A stretch of DNA of 64,000 nucleotides from Clostridium saudiense (GTDB taxonomy: Bacteria > Bacillota > Clostridia > Clostridiales > Clostridiaceae): NCBI RefSeq assembly GCF_000577815.1, contig NZ_CBYM010000006.1, positions 62,001 to 126,000 on the forward strand. Direction: 5' to 3'. A program made the position numbers and the translations under genes. Below the pieces are notes generated by a model, which was not told where the DNA came from, did no database searches, and saw only the letters and a list, made by a program, of their open reading frames with translations. Shown in pieces: positions 18,781-28,459 of this stretch. Each line of letters starts with the position of its first letter. Position 1 is the first letter of the stretch.

Positions 18781-20061
18781 TTATTTATTTTTTCTCTTAT
18801 TTTTAACTTTATATATAATAGTCATTACAATAGCAATTACCAATATAGCAATAAAAATCCAAATTATATTTGGTAAATTAAATGAACTATTATTTATTTC
18901 TCCTTGAATCTTATATATGCATCCCGCTTTACTATCTAATAAATATATACTTGAATTATTATAACGTATTTTTTCTATATAGCTATTTTTATCTAAACTT
19001 ACGATAGCTTTTGAAGTTCCTAATTCAGTTAATACATATATACAATTTTCTTTATTATCAGCAAAAATTACAGTATCCTTTGGAAAACACTTTCCTTCAT
19101 AATCAATAGCTAGTCCTTTTAGGGATTGTAAACTATTATGTTGATATCTAGGTGGCAATGGTGTCTCTGTTGGATGATTTTCAATAATATATGATAATTT
19201 ATTAGTTCCATCAGAAAATCTTGGAGAAGTAATAGGGTCTCCACCACTAAAATCAGGCCACCCATACCATGCCTTTTCTTTTATATCATATATATAATCA
19301 ACATCATCTTTTACTTCTCTTCCTCCCTCTTCATTCATTCCACCTACAATTGCAGTTAATTCACCCATACTATTTGTAGCTATTCCTTCAACATTTCTAA
19401 TTCCAGTTGCATAAGTCGAAAGCTTTCCAGTATTTAAATTGTATTTTAATATTGAAGCATTACTTAACATACCTTCTTTTATTTTTTCCCCTGAATTCAC
19501 TACTTGTCCAAATTTAGTAAATCCATAATTTCCATTATATCCAATACCAGTTGATACCCATTCGAAAGATGCAATATCTTCATTTTTATTTCCCTCGTCT
19601 ACAATTCCTGCATTTGTATTTGAACCTATAGTTATATATAAATATTCATCTTTTAAAGTAATATTAGTTTTATTATTAATTCCTAAATTAGGCAATCCAG
19701 TTACTATATCTCTAAATTCCTTATTAGATAGATCATAAGCTATTACTCTATTATCCGTAGCTATAATTATAGAATCTCCACTACAAGCAATATCATATAT
19801 ATTTAACGACTTATCATATATTAATACTTCTTCATTATTACTTTCATTAACTACTTTTATTGTATCTTTAAAAGCTATGTACAAATTATTAGCTCTGTCA
19901 AACGTAAATGATACTGCTCCCTCTACTGATTTATTTGTAATTGACCAATCAATATTTTTATAAATTAAATTAAGATCATACCCTTTGCTAAATTTATAAA
20001 TTCCAAAAGAAATACTAACTATCGCAACTGATAAAATTATGCATTGCAAAAATTTCTTCAT
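18781..20061 (-). CDS. Membrane-anchored PQQ-glucose-dehydrogenase-like beta-propeller protein
   Basis: An extracytoplasmic protein with an N-terminal signal/anchor (MKKFLQCIILSVAIVSISFG) and a C-terminal membrane helix followed by a basic tail (KVKNKRKNK). Between them is a six-bladed-propeller-type sequence with hallmarks of the soluble glucose/sorbosone dehydrogenase family: GSNTNAG, GIRNVEGIA, WYGWPDFSGGDPI and LKGLAIDY. Whether it binds PQQ or has lost catalysis is unknown; anaerobic Clostridium would not be expected to make PQQ. I chose ATG 20061, with GAAGGGG upstream, over GTG at 20070. It is divergent from the flippase gene. Confidence 0.72.
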   Translation of the reverse strand: MKKFLQCIILSVAIVSISFGIYKFSKGYDLNLIYKNIDWSITNKSVEGAVSFTFDRANNLYIAFKDTIKVVNESNNEEVLIYDKSLNIYDIACSGDSIIIATDNRVIAYDLSNKEFRDIVTGLPNLGINNKTNITLKDEYLYITIGSNTNAGIVDEGNKNEDIASFEWVSTGIGYNGNYGFTKFGQVVNSGEKIKEGMLSNASILKYNLNTGKLSTYATGIRNVEGIATNSMGELTAIVGGMNEEGGREVKDDVDYIYDIKEKAWYGWPDFSGGDPITSPRFSDGTNKLSYIIENHPTETPLPPRYQHNSLQSLKGLAIDYEGKCFPKDTVIFADNKENCIYVLTELGTSKAIVSLDKNSYIEKIRYNNSSIYLLDSKAGCIYKIQGEINNSSFNLPNIIWIFIAILVIAIVMTIIYKVKNKRKNK

Positions 20062-20262
20062 AAGCCTCACCCCTTCATAATAAATTTATTTTTTTACATA
20101 ACAAAATATTACTTATATTTAAATAATGCTCTTTAATATCATATTGTTTTATTCTACTGAATAAGTATTAATGTAATTCAACTTTATTAAATATTGGTAA
20201 ATTGTTTAATTAGTATTCATATGTTTTTGCTTAATAAATATCTACAAAAGGAGGAAAATAAT

Positions 20263-21762
20263 TTGGAAAAAGATAATTTCTTTAAAAATTCATTTTTTTT
20301 AACTGCTTCTAACATTACAACCGGAATACTCGGATTTATTTTTTCTATGTATCTAGGAAATATTGCAGGTCCTGAAGGTCTTGCTATTTATGGTTTAGTT
20401 ATGCCAGTATATAACTTATTTATTTGCTTAATGACTGCTGGAATAATTGCAGCTATTTCTCAACGTTCCGCTATTTATGAAGCTAATGGAGAATATAATA
20501 ATTTATTTAAAACTATTCGATCCGTTGCTTTTTTTAACATAATATGGGCAATGGTTATTGGAATTATAGTATTTTTTCTTGCACCTTACATAAGTAAATA
20601 TGGAATTAAGGATCCTAGAACTTTAAATGCCATAAGAGTTACTTGTCCAGCCATGGTTTTTATTGCACTTTCAAATATATTAAAAGGTTTTTTCTACGGA
20701 ACATCCAAAATCACTGTTCCTGCTATAATTGACATATCTGAAAAAGCAATGAGAATAATAACCATAACTTTACTTATATATATGTTTAAAGCTCAAACAT
20801 TAACTTCAATAGTAACATTAGCATTTGTGTCACTAGCTATAGGAGAATTGCAAAGTCTTTTATTACTTTATATTTATTTTAGATATACAAAAAAAAGAAT
20901 GCCTATAGGTCACGATAAACCTGAAAGAAAAGCTCAATTATTATTTAATGTTCTTATAATTTCATTACCTTTATGCTTAAATGGATTCTTAGGAAATGCT
21001 TTTTCAACAATTTCAACATTAGTTGTTCCAAGACAGCTTGTTGCTTCTGGTTTAGATTATAGTTCTGCATTAAACTTAATAGGTAAATTTAATGGAATGG
21101 CCTTAACTATAGTTACTTTTCCCTTAATTGTTGTAAATTCAATAAATACGCTTCTCGTACCTGATTTATCACAAACTATAAGCAATGGTGAATATTACAA
21201 TGCCTCCGTAAGAATAAGAATGGTTTTAAAAATTGCTTTTCTATTAGGAATGGCAACAACAGTAATTTGTCAACTTATACCAGATTCTCTTGGACAGATG
21301 TTTTATCATAGAGATGACTTAGGATTATACATTAAGCTATCTTCACTTTCAGCACCTATATTTTTTGTTTCAAATACAATGGTGGGAATATTAAATGGAC
21401 TAAACAGACAAAGTATTATATTAAGAAATTCAATAATAGTTTCTGTTACCGAAATACTATGCTTATACTTTTTCACAGCTATACCTAGTATAAATATTTT
21501 TTCTTACGTAATTACTATATTTGTTACTTCAACTTTAAATTTAATAATTAATTTACATGAAATAAAAAAACACATTGAATTAAATTTATCTTTATTTAAT
21601 ATAATTATTTTTTCTTTAATAGGAATTTTAATTTTCTTAATTTTAAATTTAGCAAATAAGTATTTACTAACAGATTTATTTTATTTTAAAAATATATTAA
21701 TAATAATATTTACATTCGGAGTATTTGCTTATTTAAGCAGATTTGGAATAGATGAATATTAA
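20263..21762 (+). CDS. SpoVB-like MOP-superfamily flippase
   Basis: A polytopic membrane protein (about 14 helices, 499 residues) of the oligosaccharidyl-lipid flippase family. It is closest in style to stage V sporulation protein B, which supports spore cortex synthesis: FFLTASNITTGILGFIFSMYLGNIAGPEGLAIYGL at the N terminus. The best start is TTG at 20263 with AAAGGAGG eight bases upstream. An upstream ATG frame from 20194 would add 23 unconvincing residues. A strong terminator follows. Assignment to SpoVB rather than a general lipid II flippase is probable, not proven. Confidence 0.8.
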   Translation: MEKDNFFKNSFFLTASNITTGILGFIFSMYLGNIAGPEGLAIYGLVMPVYNLFICLMTAGIIAAISQRSAIYEANGEYNNLFKTIRSVAFFNIIWAMVIGIIVFFLAPYISKYGIKDPRTLNAIRVTCPAMVFIALSNILKGFFYGTSKITVPAIIDISEKAMRIITITLLIYMFKAQTLTSIVTLAFVSLAIGELQSLLLLYIYFRYTKKRMPIGHDKPERKAQLLFNVLIISLPLCLNGFLGNAFSTISTLVVPRQLVASGLDYSSALNLIGKFNGMALTIVTFPLIVVNSINTLLVPDLSQTISNGEYYNASVRIRMVLKIAFLLGMATTVICQLIPDSLGQMFYHRDDLGLYIKLSSLSAPIFFVSNTMVGILNGLNRQSIILRNSIIVSVTEILCLYFFTAIPSINIFSYVITIFVTSTLNLIINLHEIKKHIELNLSLFNIIIFSLIGILIFLILNLANKYLLTDLFYFKNILIIIFTFGVFAYLSRFGIDEY

Positions 21763-21810
21763 AAATAAGGTGAAAAAGCTAGAACAAGTTAAAGCTTTTT
21801 CACCTTATTT
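21763..21810. terminator. Bidirectional terminator between flippase and catalase genes
   Basis: An 18-bp stem, with core AAGGTGAAAAAGCT paired to AGCTTTTTCACCTT and a 12-base loop, lies between two convergent genes. T-rich tails occur on both strands. Confidence 0.87.
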
Positions 21811-21827
21811 TTAAAGTCCTCACATTT

Positions 21828-23285
21828 TTAATCTTTAATTTTTAACCCTTTTTTTATACACTCCCCAAAATCCTTATCTGCTTTTGTAAAATTAGCAATT
21901 AATCTTTCCTGAATCTCTCTATTTACTTCTTTTAAATCACATAAAATATTATATATTAAATGTTCTCTCTCCTTTTTTGACAAGCTTCTATACCTTTCTC
22001 CAGCTTGAGTAAAATCATCAGCCTTTTCAATCACCTTTCTTACTTCTTCACCGTTCAAACAAATATGTTGACTTGCTATATCCTTTGCCAAATTTGGTTT
22101 ATTATTGTCAAGCATATTGGGTCTATAATTAACATGTCCAGGATTTCCTCTATATCTCATATTACCATTTTGATGATAATTACAAACCTTAACTTTTGGA
22201 GCATTAACAGGAAGTTGATTAAAGTTTGGTCCTAATCTATGCCTTTGAGTATCCCTATATGCAAATAATCTCCCTTGTAATAATTTATCATTTGAAGCCT
22301 CAATTCCTGGTACCAAATTTGAAGGTGCAAATGCAGCTTGATTTGTTTCTACAAAAAAATTATCTGGATTTTTATCTAATGTCATAGTTCCAACTTTAAT
22401 TAATGGAATTTTATCTTCTGGCCATATTTTTGTAGCATCATAAACATCAAAGTTAAGCTTATCAATATCATCCAACTCTAGAATTTGAACATATAAATCA
22501 TATTTAACTTTTTCTCCTCTAGCTAAACACTCATATAAATCTTGTCTTGCTATATCTGGATTTATTCCTGCTAACATAATTGCTTTATCTCTATCTATTG
22601 TTTCAACACCTAAAAGTGGCTTCCAGTGATATTTAATTAACCTTCTCTTTCCCATAGGACATACCCAGACATATGTGTTAACCCCAAATCCCTCCATTTT
22701 TCTAAAGCTTTTTATAGTCCCCAGATCTGAATATACATATGTTATCATATTTGTTGATTCAGGATTAACTGAAATAAAATCCCAAAACCTGTTTAAATCA
22801 GTTACTCCTGTGTCTGGCGCTGGTTTAAATGCATGAATCATATCTGGAAATTTCAAAGCATCTCTAATAAAAAATACTGGTAAATTATTACCAACAATAT
22901 CGTAATTCCCCTCATCAGTATAAAATTTAACTGCAAATCCTCTTGGATCCCTCGCTGTATCTGCAGAACCTTCTGAACCTATAACTGTTGAAAATCTTAC
23001 TAAAACAGGTACTCTTTTATTTTCTTCTGTAAAAACCTTAGCTATTGTATATTTTCTCATAGAATTTGTTACTTCAAAGTATCCATAAGCTGCAGATCCT
23101 TTTGCATGTACTACTCTTTCCGGTATTCTCTCCCTATCAAAGCTAGCAAGCTTTTCAATTAAATTGGTATCTTTTAATAAAACAGGACCATCCTCCCCTA
23201 CAGTTAAAGAGCTTGTATCATTAGAAATAGGAATGCCATTATCAGTGGTTAATGTGCAATCTTTTTCATCTCTTTTATTTTTCAT
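21828..23285 (-). CDS. katA: Heme catalase
   Basis: Decomposes hydrogen peroxide in the cytoplasm. The 485-residue small-subunit catalase keeps the catalytic His60 in RVVHAKGSAAYG, the active-site Asn in IVGNNLPVFFIRD, the signature RFSTVIGSEGSADTARDPRGFA, and the proximal heme Tyr in RLFAYRDTQRHRLG. AAGGAG precedes the ATG. It is monocistronic, with its own terminator. Catalase is not universal in clostridia, so this suggests aerotolerance. A PerR-like regulator lies 12 kb away. Confidence 0.97.
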   Translation of the reverse strand: MKNKRDEKDCTLTTDNGIPISNDTSSLTVGEDGPVLLKDTNLIEKLASFDRERIPERVVHAKGSAAYGYFEVTNSMRKYTIAKVFTEENKRVPVLVRFSTVIGSEGSADTARDPRGFAVKFYTDEGNYDIVGNNLPVFFIRDALKFPDMIHAFKPAPDTGVTDLNRFWDFISVNPESTNMITYVYSDLGTIKSFRKMEGFGVNTYVWVCPMGKRRLIKYHWKPLLGVETIDRDKAIMLAGINPDIARQDLYECLARGEKVKYDLYVQILELDDIDKLNFDVYDATKIWPEDKIPLIKVGTMTLDKNPDNFFVETNQAAFAPSNLVPGIEASNDKLLQGRLFAYRDTQRHRLGPNFNQLPVNAPKVKVCNYHQNGNMRYRGNPGHVNYRPNMLDNNKPNLAKDIASQHICLNGEEVRKVIEKADDFTQAGERYRSLSKKEREHLIYNILCDLKEVNREIQERLIANFTKADKDFGECIKKGLKIKD

Positions 23286-23535
23286 AATTACTCCTTAAAA
23301 TAAATTTCCTAATATATACTATTCAAATCGTGTTTTTTTTATCTCTTTTCATCTAATAAATGATTAATTTTTGTAAATAATATGATATAATATATATTAC
23401 TGGTTAAATATCATGGAATTTAATTGTAAATTTAATTTTTTTATATTTTTAAAATTAAATTTAAATACTAAATACTTTATAATTACTATAATTCCACATT
23501 AAACACTAATTTTATTTTTTTATTGAGAGGTTATT

Positions 23536-26500
23536 ATGCTAAATATAGATATTGGTCGCTATTCATCTATTTTAAAAGAAATTGAAAGAAATGAAGCAAG
23601 TATTTTTTTAATTAAAAAAAATGGACAATCCTTCGATTCAAACTTAAATTATTTAAATAAATCTTCAAATTCAGAATATAATACTTTTTATACAGACTAT
23701 AAGTTCTACCCCATTTTGGAACCGTATTCACCATTTTGTTCACTAATAAAAAACTTTACGAATACCAAAAAAGACTTAGATTATTTAATGAATGAATTAT
23801 CTGTATATCCGGCACATAAAGAATTATTCAAAAGTTTTATTTTTAATGGTAAAGCAAATAGAATAGAAGAAATTTTACCCTTTGACTACGCATATGAAAA
23901 ATCGAGATTTTTCACAGAGTTTTTAAATTTTTTTAATTACTATGGTAAGAAAAAAACACTACTTATTACTTTAGAAAATATAAATTATGCACCTATATCT
24001 ACCATAAACTGGCTCAAATGGTTATTTACTAGTTCTTCCAATAATAACTTTAAGATAATACTTACACTAAATGATTACCATTATTATAACGAAAATTTTC
24101 AAAGCAATTTTGACGACTTAATTCAATTATTAGAATTAGACGGCTTATTACTTGAGTTTTCTAATAAAATTTTAATAAATAAAACTCAAAGCTCTGATAA
24201 TAATTATATAAATTTAAATAATAGTGATAATTTATTTAACGGCGATAATTACTATAATTTTTTTGCTTTAGAGGAAGCTCTAAATTTTTATAAAATAAAT
24301 TATGATTTAATAAAAGAAAATAATTCAAAACACACTTTAGAGGAATTATACCTAACTTTATTGAAATTAGGAAATACATATTGCTTATTAGAAAATTATG
24401 ATGAAAGCTTAAAATATTACGAATTACTCTCAAATGTTTCATTAGAAAATGGAAATGACTATTTTAGACTCATAGCAATTCAAAAGCTTTCTATGATTAA
24501 TATATTAAAGAAAAAATTTTCTTTAGCCGAAATATTATCAAAACAAAGTTATACACTTTCAAAAAAACTAAATAACGAAGAGCTTATTTTTAATTCCTAT
24601 TCTTTAATATTTTGGATTAATGAATTTGCTAAATATAGAACAAATTTAAATAAATTTAATTTTGCTAATGAATTTATTTATCTTGCAAAAAAATATAAGC
24701 GAAAAAATATGCTTGCATATTTTTTAACTCATTCCTACTATGAAATTGAATATTCAGGTCCTGAAGATAAAAAGATATCATATTCTAACGAAGGGAGACG
24801 CTTAGCACTTGAATTAGATAATCAAAATTGTATATTATCTTCTTATCTAAAAACTGCTTTAGTTTACGCTGTAAGAGGTTTTTATAATATAAGTATAACT
24901 TATTATAAAAAAGTTGAAGTTTTATTATTGGAAATGAAAGATTATTTTAGACTAGCTCAAACTTATAATGGTATAGGATATTATTATTTAACAAATGAAG
25001 ATTATATAACAGCTAACTCTTATTACGATTTGGCATTATTAAATTTGAGATATAATTGGAATTTTGATGAAATATGTATGACTATTTTTAATAAAGGATT
25101 TAATTTTCTTCTTTCTAATCAATATACAAAAGCAAATGACTGCTTTAACATTTGTTTATCAATATTAAACGTATTAAAAGTAGATAGATTACGTTTGACT
25201 ACATTAACTAGATTATATGGAATTGTAGGATTAAATAATTTTTACTTAGGAAATTACTATAAAGCGTATTCATTTTTATCAAACATGAAGACTCAATGTA
25301 AAGATGCTACAATTAAATTCTTTAAAGATGATGATGATGAATTCTTTTTATCAAATTTTTTACAAGGTCTTTTACTAAAAACAGAAAATAAATTGATAGA
25401 AGCTAAATCATTCTTTGAAAAAGCTAACTATTATCTTGGTTTACTTGAAGGATCTTTAAAATGTTTATTACCTAAATTTAATTATGAATACTATTCTTTA
25501 TTAACTGAATTAGGTAATTTTAATGAAGCTAATAAGTATAAAGAATATGGAATAAGATACTGTAGAGAAAATAATTTTAACTACTATCTTTCTATTCTTG
25601 AAGGTAATGATCCTAATCCAATTCAAATACCTCATGATCCATCATCAATGAATTGGGTAGTAGAAGCTGCTAAACAACAAGCATCTTTAAATGAATTAAA
25701 TTCAAAAGTAGATGAAATAAACTTTTTAAATCTTTTCCAAGAGAACTTATCTTCTTTAGATGATTTAGATAAAGTTTTATCAAGTTCTATGTCCTTAATT
25801 GAAAGTAGATTTGCATTAGATTATTCGTTTATGTTATTACACGAAAATTCAACTATAGATTTAATTTATTCTTCAAGTAATGACGATAATATAAATAATA
25901 AATTACCAAAACTTATTTCACTATTATCAGATTATAAACAAGGTTTTGTTTATCCTAATCATTCAACGTCATTGACAAATAAATTAAAGTCTTTTATTAA
26001 CAAAATTGAATTACTAATAAACTCAAATATACATTCATTTATTTTTATTCCTATTTTGAAGGATAATAAATTAAAAGCCTCTTATTTATGCTTAACTAAA
26101 TCCTCTGGAGAAATGATTAATAATGAAATTACACTTAACAATGAATTTTTACGCTTAATAAACTTAACAACTAAACAGTTATTTGAAACTATTCGAAGAA
26201 TTGAAGGACAACAAAAATTATTACAAAGTGCTTATACAGATATGCTAACTGGAATTTGTAATAGACAAGGATTTTATAATAGACTTTCAAACTTATTAGA
26301 TTATAATCCTAATGATTCAAATACTGTAACATTATTTTATATCGACTTGGATAACTTTAAATACTACAATGATTCTTTTGGACATAAAATTGGGGATCAA
26401 GTATTAATTTGGTTTGCAGAAATACTCAACTCTGTAACGCCTAAACATAATTCACCTATTAGATACGGTGGAGATGAATTTTTACTTTTACTACAAGATT

Positions 26501-26766
26501 ATTCTAATGAAGAAATTTTATCAGTGGCAAATAACATATATAATTCTTTAGAAAAATATATTGGCTTTAGTGATAGAATATCAAAAATCTTGATGAAAGA
26601 TATCACTATCCCCAACGAAAAACTATTATCATGCTCTATTGGTATAATAACAATGAATATAACAAGCTGTACTACTATGTCTGATTTAATTGAAAGTGCT
26701 GATCATGCAATGTATGAAGCAAAAAAACGTGGAAAACATCAATTTATAGTTGCTAACAATATATAA
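23536..26766 (+). CDS. Large TPR/GAF-like/GGDEF signalling protein (putative diguanylate cyclase)
   Basis: A 1076-residue soluble protein. Residues 1-220 look like a degenerate STAND-type ATPase segment: a hydrophobic strand LLITLENINYAPISTINWLKW resembles a Walker B region, but no P-loop GxxxxGK[ST] is visible. Residues about 260-690 form tandem TPR-like helices (ENYDESLKYYELL, NEDYITANSYYDLAL and others). Residues about 730-890 look GAF-like. Residues 905-1070 form a GGDEF domain with intact RYGGDEF at 976-982 and DLDNFKYYND. No RxxD inhibitory site lies upstream of it. It should make c-di-GMP in response to protein or small-molecule binding. Confidence 0.85.
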   Translation: MLNIDIGRYSSILKEIERNEASIFLIKKNGQSFDSNLNYLNKSSNSEYNTFYTDYKFYPILEPYSPFCSLIKNFTNTKKDLDYLMNELSVYPAHKELFKSFIFNGKANRIEEILPFDYAYEKSRFFTEFLNFFNYYGKKKTLLITLENINYAPISTINWLKWLFTSSSNNNFKIILTLNDYHYYNENFQSNFDDLIQLLELDGLLLEFSNKILINKTQSSDNNYINLNNSDNLFNGDNYYNFFALEEALNFYKINYDLIKENNSKHTLEELYLTLLKLGNTYCLLENYDESLKYYELLSNVSLENGNDYFRLIAIQKLSMINILKKKFSLAEILSKQSYTLSKKLNNEELIFNSYSLIFWINEFAKYRTNLNKFNFANEFIYLAKKYKRKNMLAYFLTHSYYEIEYSGPEDKKISYSNEGRRLALELDNQNCILSSYLKTALVYAVRGFYNISITYYKKVEVLLLEMKDYFRLAQTYNGIGYYYLTNEDYITANSYYDLALLNLRYNWNFDEICMTIFNKGFNFLLSNQYTKANDCFNICLSILNVLKVDRLRLTTLTRLYGIVGLNNFYLGNYYKAYSFLSNMKTQCKDATIKFFKDDDDEFFLSNFLQGLLLKTENKLIEAKSFFEKANYYLGLLEGSLKCLLPKFNYEYYSLLTELGNFNEANKYKEYGIRYCRENNFNYYLSILEGNDPNPIQIPHDPSSMNWVVEAAKQQASLNELNSKVDEINFLNLFQENLSSLDDLDKVLSSSMSLIESRFALDYSFMLLHENSTIDLIYSSSNDDNINNKLPKLISLLSDYKQGFVYPNHSTSLTNKLKSFINKIELLINSNIHSFIFIPILKDNKLKASYLCLTKSSGEMINNEITLNNEFLRLINLTTKQLFETIRRIEGQQKLLQSAYTDMLTGICNRQGFYNRLSNLLDYNPNDSNTVTLFYIDLDNFKYYNDSFGHKIGDQVLIWFAEILNSVTPKHNSPIRYGGDEFLLLLQDYSNEEILSVANNIYNSLEKYIGFSDRISKILMKDITIPNEKLLSCSIGIITMNITSCTTMSDLIESADHAMYEAKKRGKHQFIVANNI

Positions 26767-26809
26767 ATATAAATGGTCTGTTACTTAACGTAACAGACCA
26801 TTTATATTT
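26765..26809. terminator. Bidirectional terminator between GGDEF and MurJ-like genes
   Basis: A 20-bp stem (26765-26784 with 26790-26809, core GGTCTGTTAC/GTAACAGACC) sits between two convergent stops. T/A-rich sequence follows on each strand. Confidence 0.85.
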
Positions 26810-26830
26810 ATATTTATATTTATATTTATA
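26801..26830. repeat. Five tandem TTTATA hexamers
   Basis: Exactly five consecutive TTTATA units run from the right arm of the terminator stem to just before the murJ-like stop codon at 26835. A short hexanucleotide microsatellite like this is prone to copy-number change, though it lies outside both reading frames. Confidence 0.85.
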
Positions 26831-26834
26831 TTAT

Positions 26835-28439
26835 TTACATATTCTTTCTTAAAAATCTTGGTAATAAAGTAAATAACTTAGGTGAAATCATATCTAAATC
26901 TTTCTTCTTTATACCACCAAGGAAAATCATAGCTACAAAGTATACAGCTCCACCTATAGCAATTAACATTAAAGCTACTATTGACGTTATAGCCCTTCCA
27001 CCTTGTACTATATTCATAAATCTATTTATTGGAATTTTACATAATGAGATACTTAATGCCATAACACACGAAGCTAATAATGGTACTAAAGCCATTTTAA
27101 CTATAGGTATTCTCATTTTAAATATTCTTCTTAATCTATTATGATTTATTATTACGGGAACTAAAAAAGCAAAGAAACTTGCAAATACAGCTCCTAATAT
27201 ATTAATATCCTTTATTCCAACTAAAAAATAGTTAATAACAAATTTTATTATAATACTTAAAAAAGCAGTGCTTAATACTAAATATAATTTATTTATTCCT
27301 TGAAGAATAGTATTTTGTATAGCTGAAAGTGACATAAAAATCAACACAACAGAACCATACATCAATAATTGATATCCCTCTGTACTACCATAAATCATAA
27401 TATATACTTCTTTACTTAGCATAGATAAACCAACTGCTGCTGGTATTGTTATTAAATAAGTTAATCTAAAGCTATATGCTATATGTGATTTTAACTCTTT
27501 CTTTTTCTTTGTTGTAAATGCATTTATTATTCTTGGAAAAATTGCTGAACTTAATGCTGTTACTATTGATAACGGTACATAAAGCAATGTATTATAACAT
27601 CCTAGTATTCCATATAACTCAGTTGCTCTATTATCATTAAAACCAGCTGCAAGAAGTCTTCCCTTTACATTTATAGTATCAATCATACCACTTGAATTTT
27701 GTAATGCAGCTACCATTATTATCGGCACTCCATACTTAACAAGTTTTTTTAGTATCATTTTATCACTAATATGTTTTTCTGCTTTATTTTCTTCTTCTGC
27801 TCTTTCTTCTAATCTATTTCTATCATATATTATTAAGATAAATATAAGTGCTACAATTGCACCTATAGTTGTACCTACAGTACCTCCAGCACTTCCCCAT
27901 TCTATGCTTATTCCTACAAGCACAAAAGCAAATATTAAACTTAAAACTACGTTAACAAGCTGCTCTATAACTTGCGAAATAGCTAGAGTCTTCATTTCCT
28001 CTATACCTTGAAGGTATCCTCTATATGTAGCTAATAAACAGCTAAAAAATACTGTTGGAGCTAGAAACATTAAAGAAAGTGTTGCTGTTTCCCATTTAGT
28101 TATTTTAGCAATCGGTCCGATAAGCATCATAAATGCAATTGTAATAATAGCACCGATAATCGCTAAATACCTTCTTGCTAATTTCATTGCCCTTAATGCA
28201 TCTTCTTCATGTCCTAAAGCCCTTAATTCCGATACAACCTTTGCAACTGCTGGTTGTGCTCCTAAGCTTGTAATAGCTAATATAAAAACAAAATAACTGT
28301 AACTTGCATTATATATTCCTATTCCTGTTGTACCAATTATAGCTCTTAACAATGGAATATATGCTGCTGACATTACTTTTACAAGTATCCCCGCTATAGA
28401 TAATATAAGAAAACTACGACCCACTGATTTCTCTTCCAT
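26835..28439 (-). CDS. MurJ/YtgP-like lipid II flippase
   Basis: A 534-residue MOP-superfamily membrane protein with about 14 helices. It is similar in style to Bacillus YtgP (MurJ), which flips lipid II: SFLILSIAGILVKVMSAAYIPLLRAIIGTTGIGIYN at the N terminus. It is distinct from the SpoVB-like protein at 20263-21762 and belongs to a different subgroup. It lies 20 bases downstream of an RluA-family gene. A spore-specific role is an alternative. Confidence 0.8.
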   Translation of the reverse strand: MEEKSVGRSFLILSIAGILVKVMSAAYIPLLRAIIGTTGIGIYNASYSYFVFILAITSLGAQPAVAKVVSELRALGHEEDALRAMKLARRYLAIIGAIITIAFMMLIGPIAKITKWETATLSLMFLAPTVFFSCLLATYRGYLQGIEEMKTLAISQVIEQLVNVVLSLIFAFVLVGISIEWGSAGGTVGTTIGAIVALIFILIIYDRNRLEERAEEENKAEKHISDKMILKKLVKYGVPIIMVAALQNSSGMIDTINVKGRLLAAGFNDNRATELYGILGCYNTLLYVPLSIVTALSSAIFPRIINAFTTKKKKELKSHIAYSFRLTYLITIPAAVGLSMLSKEVYIMIYGSTEGYQLLMYGSVVLIFMSLSAIQNTILQGINKLYLVLSTAFLSIIIKFVINYFLVGIKDINILGAVFASFFAFLVPVIINHNRLRRIFKMRIPIVKMALVPLLASCVMALSISLCKIPINRFMNIVQGGRAITSIVALMLIAIGGAVYFVAMIFLGGIKKKDLDMISPKLFTLLPRFLRKNM

Positions 28440-28459
28440 AACTTTCCCCTTTTATGATC

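Noticed and set aside
23286..23420. Possible PerR box upstream of katA (ATTATATCATATTAT on the minus strand near 23380)
   Set aside because: The arms match imperfectly, and AT-rich sequence of this kind occurs often by chance here. It does not match the clear repeat found at perR.
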